A stretch of 64,000 nt of DNA from Rutidosis leptorrhynchoides. Lineage: Eukaryota; Streptophyta; Magnoliopsida; Asterales; Asteraceae. The number at the start of each line of letters is the position of its first letter. Within the stretch, counting starts at the first letter, position 1. This document shows, piece after piece, positions 55,160 to 64,000 of the stretch. Below the pieces are notes generated by a model that saw only the letters and a list, made by a program, of their open reading frames with translations, made no database searches and was not told the origin of the DNA. The stretch is taken from NCBI RefSeq assembly GCF_046630445.1, contig NC_092339.1, positions 52,265,501 to 52,329,500 of the forward strand, in the 5' to 3' direction. A program made the translations under genes and the position numbers.

Positions 55160-57612
55160 TATCCACACCTCAAAAGAAATTTCGTCCCGAAATTTAGTTG
55201 AAAGTAGTAGTCGATATCTCCTACTCGAGACTTTACGTTGTCAATGCTATGAATAAGTGAAAGTACGTCCTTGAGTGTTCTCATGAATTTGGATAGTCAG
55301 GGTTTTACGTTGTATTAAGGTTTGGTTTTACGATCCCCAGTTTCAACTGGTTTTCCCCTATGAAGAGAAGTTTGTCATCAATAGTTGATGTATCTAGCAG
55401 GATTGCACGTTCCTGTTCCGCAGGACACGTTTCTAAGTTTGTTACACGAAAAGTAGGGTAAACGGAAACTTAATTGCATCGGAAGTTCTAAACGGTAGGA
55501 AGCGGTTCCAATACGCCCCAAGGTTTCAAAAGGTTCAATATTGCAGATATAGCCTTTCTCGATTTCCTAAAATGGATTTCACCTTTCCAAGGTGCGGTTT
55601 CTCAATATTACGCGATTACACACTGGGATTTGTGAGGTTTTCATCTAAGTTTGGTATAACTCTTCTGGCGACCATGGGTTGTCTCTAGCCCTCCTCGGAC
55701 TTGAACGATCTCAATTGTTGTTTCTTGATGGAGTTCAGATTCGGCGATTTGCTTGCCGCATGCTTTGGTTAAATGAACAGGGGTATGACATTAGCGGTCA
55801 TATAGGGTTTCGGAAGTGCTGCGTTAATATACGAGCGATAGCTGTCGTCGTAAAAGGAACTACTAAAGGTGACAATACCAGTCTGTAACATGTCTTTCCA
55901 AGATTGAATCGTACGTTTGCTCAGTTCGTCGGTTGTGGGAGATACGCGGTACGTATGTCCAAGTGGGTTTCCAAGGTTTCTTGCAAAACTAGAAGCGATA
56001 CGAGTATTTTGATCCGAGGTAATTGGCAATGGTACACCGTGTTAGAATAGGATCTCTTAAGATATGTTTGAACAAGTCAGTTAGGTTTCGAAAAAAAAAT
56101 GTTCGCTAGGACTATTCACCCTCGTGGCGAATACTAAGGTAATATGAGGAATTTCTCTATCCATGGAGAAATTTTACAAGGAGTTCCCTTTAACGGAAGT
56201 GCGAGCGATAAAGATAGGAGTGAAACGAGGACTTAGAATAGGATGAGCTTACATCTCGAGGTTGCCATAACGTGCCTCTAGTTGTCAAAAAAAAATGAAG
56301 TCTGAAAGAGAAACGAGATAGTACACGTAATTGTATAGTTCGGGGTTGAATAATGGTTGGACGATTATCAGCGACGCAAGGGCGTTAAGTCAAAGAAGAG
56401 TGAAGTATCGTTGGATTGTGTGTTATCTTAAATTCCAGTAATATCAGACGGTAATGGTGAAATAACATAGGTATGTAGTGTGGTACGTGATGGCGAGAAA
56501 GTTGATTGGATCCACAATTTAGTATTCGAATTCTTCGCGCAAAATAACGAATTTTAGTTACGTTGATTTTGAGTCGAGAGAGTATGCCTTTCGGCGTTCA
56601 AGTAGAAATATTTCCATGTTTGAGTTCCATCTAGTGCTATACGAATTTAGCTAGGAAGGTTGGTGTGAAGAATCACGTTCAAGGCTCAGACATGAAGAGG
56701 TTTAAAGTTGTGTAACACGAGAAAAGTCAGAAATGAATCTTCGGTAACAACCGGTGAGATCTAAGATTTTTACGAATACAAGTCTGAGTTGGGAGAGTTT
56801 CCTGATTACATGTGGCTTGATTTCGAGATTGATTGTAACGACCTGACCATAAACATCATGGTCTAGAAAATTGGACTTCGTTCAACAGAAATTCTCACTC
56901 AGAGACTTTGGTATAGAGTTGCTCTTTTCTCAAAAGTTCGAGCGGGAGATGGTGATGTTGTTCGTTTTCCTTCTTTACTTGGATAGGTCAAGATATCATC
57001 TATAAATACGATAACGAATTAGTCTATATGAATTTGCATACGCGGTTCGAGAGGTTTGTGGATACGGGCGTGCCTTGGATAAATCGAATGGTACCAAGAG
57101 AGATTTACAACTAACGTTGTGAGTTCGGAAGATGGCTTAGGAGACATCGTCTCCCTTAACCCCCAATTGGTGATAACCGGAACGGAGGTCGATTTGGAAT
57201 ACACGGGATCCACGCAAATAATCATGAGGTAATGGATACGAGGAAGAGGGCATCGGCTTCCAACCGAAAATTACTCGGTTCACAATAATCTATACCTAGT
57301 TGTAGGGAAAAAATTTCTCCCTAACGAATAGGTTCTGAGCTCCTTAGTTCTATAGGTGTCAAGTCATAATTCTTAACGTATATCCTCTGATAAAATTTAT
57401 AGGCACACAATATATTCCGTTGGTCACTTAAATTGCCTAAGTAGTGTCTAGGGAAAAAGTGGAGTGCAAAGAGCACGAGTCAAAGACTTGGTTATAAAAC
57501 GTCTAGCGGTAATGGAATCGAATAAGTATGAAGTATACGGTTTGTTGTGAAGAAACGTACCCGTTACTAGTCCATCGTCGTTCCGGGCATCCTAGGTGTC
57601 GATGTTGAAGGT
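55160..57612 (-). pseudogene. pol: Element D pol remnant
   Basis: 2.45 kb, shorter than a normal gypsy pol (over 3 kb). Recognisable on the minus strand: a protease remnant (LFDSITARR, where DSGA is expected) near 57500, an RT remnant (VFIDDILTYP, about 56985-57015), and an integrase remnant (RTIQSWKDMLQ near 55890). Stops and frameshifts occur throughout; no long frame remains. Confidence 0.75.
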
Positions 57613-58638
57613 TCAACGGCGTGCGTTGGGGTTGGTTTTCTTATTTGGGCACACATTCCTAAAATGACCCAGTTGGCCACATTCGAAGCAAGCACCCGTT
57701 CTGTGTGCGTTGGGCATCTTTCGAGCGACAGGTCCTTGGCGCCGGTGGCGAAACCTGCCACATCCTTCAAAGTGATGCTTGTGGCATTCGTTACAAAAAG
57801 GTAGTTTTCCGGCATAGCCTTTCTTGTCGTTGGAGGTAAAAGGCTTCTTGGCGGGGTTGTTGTTATTGTTGTGGTTGCTTGATTGAGAGGCTTCCCATGT
57901 TCTTTTGTTGTTACTCGGGTGGTTCTCGACCATTGGTGCCGGTGCTTCCATTTCATTCACCGTTTCTAAGGCTTGGCGGGCCATTGTTAAAGCCTCTTGT
58001 AGGTTAGTGGGTTGAGATGTCATTACCTTGTGTTGAATGCTCTTAGGGAGGCCATCTATGTAAAGTTCGACTCTTAGGGATTCGGGAGTCATGAGATTTG
58101 GGCACATCGAGACTAGTTCGGTAAACCGTTGATTATAAGCTTCGAGGTCATTTCCGACCGTTTTTAAATTCCTTAGACCCTGTTCGAGCCTTCGAGTCTC
58201 GTCGCGTGGGAAGTATTCGGTGATCATTCTTTCTCTTAATTCTGTCCAAGAGAGTGTGTGGGCTTCATCGCTTCCCACTAATTGTACATACGTGTTCCAC
58301 CATGAGAGAGCAATACCGGTGAAAGTGAGGGTGGAAAACTTGACCTTATCTTGGTCTCGACAACCGCTTGTGTTAAAAACGGTCTCCATTTGTTCAAACC
58401 ATCGGGTGAGAGTAACCGGTCCCCCGGTTTCATCGAAAGTGGGAGGATTGTACTTCATGAAGTTCTTGTAGGAGCATCCTTCGATTGAATTACCGGCTCC
58501 ATGATTGTTGTTGTTAGAAAAGTGATCGGCCACGGCCGTACCCACGGCGGTGGTTATCATTCGTTGAAGAGCTTGTTCTAGAGTTTCGAGAGGAGTATTG
58601 TGTTGACCTTGGTGAGCCATTGTTCCTTCATGAGACAA
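57613..58638 (-). CDS. gag: Element D gag
   Basis: An open 341-residue frame, MSHEGTMAHQGQHN start (an inner Met lies at residue 7). The capsid-type region (about 60-230) has WWNTYVQLVG and the RYF/EYFPRDE-type segment typical of plant gypsy gag. A zinc knuckle CFECGQLGHFRNVC (about 318-331) and a Cys/His-rich CNECHKHHFEGC lie near the C-terminus. A TGA ends it after NPNARR, and a TAG follows a few codons later in the same frame; in element C the frame runs on into protease here, so the end is probably a nonsense mutation. The gag itself looks intact. Confidence 0.85.
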   Translation of the reverse strand: MSHEGTMAHQGQHNTPLETLEQALQRMITTAVGTAVADHFSNNNNHGAGNSIEGCSYKNFMKYNPPTFDETGGPVTLTRWFEQMETVFNTSGCRDQDKVKFSTLTFTGIALSWWNTYVQLVGSDEAHTLSWTELRERMITEYFPRDETRRLEQGLRNLKTVGNDLEAYNQRFTELVSMCPNLMTPESLRVELYIDGLPKSIQHKVMTSQPTNLQEALTMARQALETVNEMEAPAPMVENHPSNNKRTWEASQSSNHNNNNNPAKKPFTSNDKKGYAGKLPFCNECHKHHFEGCGRFRHRRQGPVARKMPNAHRTGACFECGQLGHFRNVCPNKKTNPNARR

Positions 58639-59028
58639 GAATATCGTTGGTTAGTATTTTCAACAATACTAACCGTGGCATGGAATAAGGATAGAGAGAA
58701 AATTTTTCCTTGACTCGCCTTAAATTCTCTATGTCATAATGTCAGAACGTCCATGTGAATCACCGTAATATAATCCCGGAAATTATATTACCCTGATTCT
58801 CATGTGCATTTAACATTACTTCATAAAGTCAAGGTGGCGCATCAACAAAATTTATCAACGTAAGATCAAGATCGAATACGAGTTAGATATGATAGAAGAG
58901 TTCGAGTATAAATGCACAATTAGTCAAATAATTCCTACTTCAGTCTATATGCCGGTTGTAGTCTAGATTCAACTATGTACCCTATGACTCGGGGTGGACA
59001 CAAATGAACTCTAAATCCCTACAACCAA
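58639..59028 (-). other. Leader of element D
   Basis: 390 bp between primer site and gag ATG, no gene seen. Confidence 0.7.
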
Positions 59029-59041
59029 GGCTCTGATACCA
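59029..59041 (-). other. Primer binding site of element D
   Basis: GGCTCTGATACCA on the plus strand (TGGTATCAGAGCC on the element strand), two bases from the LTR. Confidence 0.85.
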
Positions 59042-59043
59042 CT

Positions 59044-61479
59044 TGTAGCGACCCCGACAAATCGTCAAGTGACGGCGTCGGCTACGTGGGTCCCATTACC
59101 TGATTATAAGTCTTTTAGATAACTTTTGACTAAAATATGTCGCCTTCATTTCAAAATAAAGATTGTTTCAAAGTTTACAAGAATTGTTCAACCAATAGTT
59201 AAGTTACAACGTTATAATACGAATGAAATCTAGGCGACACGGTTTAAAGTAAAGTCAAAAGACGCTCCATGAAATGCACGTATACTCGACATCCAATGCA
59301 AGTATCAAATAATGAGCGGAAGCATGTATCACATATCGTGCAAGACCTGAGAAAAACATAGAAATCTGTCAACGAAAACGTTGGTGAAATCATAGGTTTA
59401 AGTAAGTAAGTGAGTAAAAGTAAGTAAGTCGAACCACAAGGTTTGCAAAGTTGAAATAATAGTAATACATTCTAAAAGTTAATATTCACGAGCACCCAAT
59501 TATCAAAGCTTAACATTCCATCCATTGTATACCCCATCCATAGTGCTAGAACAAACACTGATTCTCGAAAATATATTTCATCCGTAGACGGTAGCGAACC
59601 GTCAGAGATGAGGGTTGTCAACCCATATGGCCATATAACATAAGTTCTCGCTTACACCCGTCAAGTGTAACTAATGATAATCGAATTGAGGATTTTTGTT
59701 CTAAACTCGTATGTAGAATGTTTGTTTTCCCGTTCTTGTGTTCACTTAGTTCAAAAGAATCGTTTATGTTTTCTCATCCCAAAAGTAAGTTTAAAAGAGT
59801 AAAAGTGGGACTATAATCTCACCTTGCGTGCAAGAGTTAATAAAGTACTTCAACAAGTAAACGCGTGCAAAGACAAAGCTAGTCTTGACCTAAACATATA
59901 GGTTATATCAATAACGGTAAACACAAACGGTCAAAGATGTTCAATTAGTCCTATGGCTCGTTACGACTCGATTATGTAGCATGTGAATCAATTAGTCAAG
60001 TTTCATGCACGATACAAGTAATTAAGCATGTTAGAACGATCGTATAATTGTTTGGTTAAGTTTGACTAAAAGTCAAACTTGGTCAAAGTCAAGGTCAACG
60101 GGGTCGGGTCGGGTATCCGACAATTTTCCCATGATGAGAAATCATTTATGAGCAGAATGGCCAAGTTTCATGTTAATCGGAGTTACGGTTAAGCGGAAAA
60201 CATTTTGTGAAAGGAAAAATAAAAACAAAAATGAGCTGGGCATATGCGCGGCGCGCTATGGGTTGCGCGGCGCGCACCCTAGTGTAAATCCGGGTCAGAA
60301 CTCAACTAAAGGGGGCAAATATCTGGGATTTCTGTTTTGCGCGGCGCGCTGAGGTTGCACGGCGCGCATACCTGGAATTTTTGCTGTTTGCAGAAAAATA
60401 GACCAAGTCACGAACCAAAACTCAAATTAACATATTTTATGAACCGAAAACATCCAAAATGCATACTATATATCGTTGGAAAGGTAATTTGACAAGGAAA
60501 ACAACTAAACACGTTTCATCAAACAAAAACATCAATTTCAATAACCGATTTTCCGTCAAGTGATCATTAAGAATCCATTTTCAAAGTTTCAAGTTCATCA
60601 AATGCATTTTAAGTTTCGGGAATCCAATTCACACATGTGATATGCCGTTTTGAAGGTAATGAAGCATACATTACTACTAAACACTAACAATTAACATTTC
60701 ATGGCATTCAAGCATCCAAAAATTCATGTCAAGAACTATCAAACCCTAGTCAAACATCTCAAAATCAATAATCATGTTTTTGAAGTTTTCTTAATCAACC
60801 TACACATCAAATTGAAGCTAATGACGCTAGTAACACATTTAATACATGAACTTTAACAATTAAACAACTTTTAATCGTCCAAAATCAAAGATTTAGCAAG
60901 CAATTTTCATAATGAACTAGTTACACCAAAAACAACAAATCGAGCATACAAATTACATACACGACATCACAATGAGCCATAGACACTAATTAACTACTTT
61001 ATAAGTCAAGAACACGAATTTAAAGAAATCTAGTGATTTAGAAATGTTACCCAAAATCGAAGTAGTTAGCATCAAATCGAAGAGGATGATGAGAGGATCA
61101 AGAATATGTAGTTTGTTTTGATGTTTACTTCCTTGGTGAGATTTGGATGATGATTTTATGTTTGAGAAATGAGAGAGTTTGAAAGTATCAAAAATGGAAA
61201 AGGGAGGATGAATGAAAGGGATGAAGGAGGTTGACTCTTTGACCTAGTCAAAAGTTTGATACTTTGGCAAGTTTGGTCCCTCAACTTTGAATCGGGTGCG
61301 GAAAATAACCGAACGAATTATTTTAAGTTACACGGGAGTACGGGAGATATTAAAATCCGATAACGAAAATATTTAAAATGTTACATAACAAAGGATACGA
61401 ATTTAGATACGAAGGGTATTATTTAAAAAGAAAAAGACGGGCGTTAAAATAATTTAACGGAAAAATGCGGGATGTTACA
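59044..61479 (-). repeat. 5' LTR of element D
   Basis: 2436 bp, same ends as the 3' LTR, with the same four GC-rich words at 60246, 60265, 60339 and 60357. Confidence 0.95.
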
Positions 61480-63880
61480 TAAAAGTCTGAGTCACATACG
61501 ACATCCTCTGCCAGTTATCTATTCTAGCTTTCTCCGACTCATATTTTAACTTAAAAGAATCCTTTTCAGCCTTAAGAGTCTCTATTTGCCCCAAATACAT
61601 TGTGATCACCTTTTCATCATCTCTAATCGTTGATTTCATGTGACCTATTTGGTTTTCTAGAGACTTAATCACCTCAACATATTCTTTCTGTTTGTTAAGG
61701 TAGAAAAGGGCATCTTCATAGTTCTTCTTGTTGGTTTGATTTTCTAAGCTTAGGTTCTTAAGGTCAGTCCTAAGTTTAGGGCAGGTCTCACAAGTAACAG
61801 GTATTTCACTTAGCTTAGAAATAACGCATTCAAGTCTTTCAATTTCCTGTTCATAACCAAAACAATAAGCACATTTAGAAATTGAATCAGTACATACCTT
61901 ATCGTTACTGGAAGTATTAGCCATAAAAGCATAGTTATGCCTTCCATCCTGTGATTCTGCATCTGACTCTGATTCGTACTCCGAACTTGTGCTGTCCGAA
62001 TAATCAGCTTCATAACCTTCCTTACCCTCACTATTATCTGAACTAACTTGACTTTGAACCGTCACAACTTTCTTATCACCACTCACAAAATCACGGTTGA
62101 GCAAATGACCCAACACTTCTCTGAACCAAGTACCCTCATGACAACTTTTACCTTCTTCTTCATCGGATGGATCAGTAGTAAACTCAATGTCTGACAAATC
62201 CTTGGCTTTCCGGAACTTATCATACAGCTGTTCCTTAACCCTCTTTCTGAAACACCATTTCATAAGCTCCTCAGCTCTCTTTAACCTTGCATCACACTTG
62301 CACACGTAGCATGTGCAGTTTGGATTATCTTTACCCTTACAACCTGCTCTTCTACGAACTACTCTTTCTTCCTCAATTTCAGCCGGACTCTTTCCCACAA
62401 ATACAACATTAGCTTTCTGAGCATCAACTGGAATAGACCAGTCACAAACTTCATCAGGATATATTGTGGAACCAGTTAAGGCTTTAGGTTGAGCAGAACC
62501 AGATGATTCCTTCTCAACAATGACGTGTTGGGGAGTCACTGAGATGGTTGTACTAAGAAAAGGATCATGATAACCAGCCTTTGGTGGTCTAGTACAAGTC
62601 TTCTTGAAGTGACCAAGTTCATCACAGTTATAACATCTAACCTTCGCCATGTCAAAACCAAACTTAGAATCCCTGTTTAAACTCAAAGATCGTTGACCAG
62701 TTCTCTTTAAATACTTCCTTGCACGCCTAACAATGCTACCCATACAGTACAGAATGTCCATCCTCTCTAGCTCATCTTCATCGATCTGATCATAATCTTC
62801 ATTCTCGAGATGATTGTTAAGAACCTGTCCACTAATCATATCGTTGTAAGAGTTAACAACGATAGCAGCTAAAGCCATGTCCTCCTGAATGGACTCAATA
62901 GACCTTTTCCTGATATTGTCAGTTTGAAACATAGGACTCTGAGTCTGAGTCTGAGGTGGAATCTGAGTCTGCTGAGTCGGAACGTCCTCAATCATCTTAA
63001 TTGTAGAGTTCTGTATTTTGGCATTAAAGTAACCAGATTGTGACTTTGGTGCAGATATCTGATTTGCATTTGCTGTGATGTACGCTGTCTGCAATGGAGC
63101 ATGACCAGAAGAAGAAGCACTAGATGTGACATTGGCTGCTACAGTACCAAGCCTTTTCCTTTTGGCCTCAACCTGAATATCCTTCTCCATTAACTTTGAA
63201 GTAAATGCAGTCAATGTCAAAGGACGTGCCGAAGCAACATATAGGTTTTGGATCTTCTCTACTTCATAATCCCACTTCTCAGGAAGACCAAGTGCCAACA
63301 CTTTTATTGCCTTATCATCTTTTACCTCAATCCCATAATCCGTCATCTCGGCAACCAATAACCTGTACCTTTCTAAGGTCTGGCTCAAAGTTTCTGTTGG
63401 AAGTGCTGCAAACACCTTCCACTCATCCTTCAACACTTTACCTTTAGTTGCTTTATAAGTAGCAGTACCCTCAGTTGCGGACACAATAGCCTGCCAAAGA
63501 GTATAGCATGTCTTATAACGGTTCTTAAACTGACCGAAGATTTCCTTAGACAAGGCTTGCGTTAACTGAGCATAACACCGACACTCAAGATTATACCCTT
63601 CGCGTTCTGCGGGATCAAAATCATGAGTTTCTTTAGGTTCACCGTCAGCCCCTGATGGCCAAACAAAAGGAGTCTCAATACACTCCCAAAGTCGAGAATC
63701 TTGTCCATTAAGGTAAATCACAAACCTAACTTTCCATTCTAAAAAGTCTTTTAAGTTTTCAAGCCTCGGAACTTTATTGTTAGATCCTGATTCACTTTCG
63801 CTTAATAATAGTCTTTGAATTCCGGGTGCAATAACAAGTGCACTGTATTCGTTTGTTAATTTCTCGTTTGTATCAGACAT
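61480..63880 (-). CDS. gag: Element B gag, N-terminal part
   Basis: About 800 open codons from MSDTNEKLTNEYSAL to the element D insertion (the last few residues of the open frame are D sequence). UBN2-type capsid region (about 35-240, with DFLEWKVRF and CRCYAQLTQAL), a Thr/Gln-rich linker, zinc knuckle CYNCDELGHFKKTC (about 410-425), a Cys-rich segment (GCKGKDNPNCTCYVCKCD), an acidic region, and a C-terminal coiled-coil-prone part. Unlike the element A gag, this part has no stop. Its very long gag is typical of this element group. Confidence 0.85.
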
Positions 63881-64000
63881 TATTAACTGATTAAGTGATT
63901 AATTATGGATTAATTAGATTATTCTGGATTAAAAGAGGATCGGCCGATGGACTGAGACGATCGGTCGGAGGACTGAGACAATCGGTCGATGGTCTAAGGA
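63881..64000 (-). promoter_or_regulatory. Start of the motif array in the gag leader of element B
   Basis: Three words (GATCGGCCGATGG, GATCGGTCGGAGG, AATCGGTCGATGG) about 22 bp apart at 63940-63994, running off the window end. Same place as the element A leader array. Confidence 0.65.

Larger units (their letters stand above)
52723..61479 (-). mobile_element. Element D: decayed Ty3-gypsy retrotransposon
   Basis: 8757 bp with LTRs 52723-55159 and 59044-61479, TAAAA duplications at 52718-52722 and 61480-61484, primer site and gag. Pol is shortened and riddled with stops and frameshifts. The LTR ends (TGTAACATCCCGC...GTCGCTACA on the minus strand) and the CGGGACGAAATT motif beside the 3' LTR fit chromovirus relatives. 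The two LTRs are very similar (few substitutions), so the pol damage may have been inherited from an already defective, mobilised parent. Confidence 0.9.
40813..64000 (-). mobile_element. Element B: SIRE-like Ty1-copia retrotransposon, host of element D, 5' LTR outside the window
   Basis: A relative of element A with the same gene order on the minus strand: leader (63881-64000), gag, pol, spacer with internal promoter, a 251-residue ORF, the large extra ORF, polypurine tract, 3' LTR. Element D splits gag. Pol is intact over 1185 residues. The large extra ORF has two nonsense codons. It lies in a TIO exon; its left target site would be CACTC (40808-40812), but the partner is beyond the window. 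Confidence 0.85.

Noticed and set aside
1-64000. tRNA or rRNA genes
   Set aside because: Only primer binding sites resemble tRNA sequence; no cloverleaf-length match was recognised.

Overview
The window looks like nuclear DNA of a flowering plant, probably Asteraceae. That placement is an inference from the style of the retrotransposon proteins; no search was possible. The only host gene is the C-terminal armadillo-type part of TIO (TWO-IN-ONE, the plant FUSED-like kinase of phragmoplast cytokinesis) on the + strand. The kinase domain is not in the window. Everything else is LTR retrotransposon sequence, mostly nested.

Layout. 1-2451 holds two broken tail fragments of TIO (copies X and Y) plus the left end of a Copia insertion; they duplicate sequence found again at 32659-34600. 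The main TIO copy (Z) then runs from 3309 to 40812 in eight recognisable exons. Its first visible intron (3508-30503, 27 kb) holds element A (3634-29946, minus strand, SIRE-like Ty1-copia with an extra 3' ORF). Element A holds element C (12129-25228, plus strand, chromovirus-type Ty3-gypsy with 3.25-kb LTRs and two extra ORFs before gag, one F-box-like). Element E (33570-40039, plus strand, a Tork/TNT1-type Copia fused to TRIM-like pieces) interrupts a TIO exon. Element B (40813 to past the window end, minus strand, a relative of A) interrupts the last visible TIO exon and contains element D (52723-61479, minus strand, decayed gypsy). Target-site duplications were read directly: CTTTT for A, CTGTT for C, ACAAC for E and TAAAA for D.

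State of the genes. TIO copy Z keeps good splice sites and matching phases, but has a frameshift in the exon at 31728-32796 and two exonic insertions, so it is probably a pseudogene. B has an intact 1185-residue pol. A, C, D and E carry nonsense codons, many of them C-to-T.

Most interesting structure. Elements A and B each carry arrays of a short palindrome-like word at roughly 20-21 bp spacing in the same three places: the LTR just upstream of its TATA box, the leader before gag, and around a second TATA box upstream of the extra ORF. The word differs between the elements (GTCGGTCGAC type in A, CATCGGCCGATGG type in B) yet agrees among the arrays of one element. The extra ORF encodes a large protein with coiled coil, a basic NLS-like patch and no evident membrane segment. 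I propose a self-encoded regulatory system, similar in logic to VANC proteins and their dispersed target motifs in VANDAL transposons. This is an inference and needs testing.
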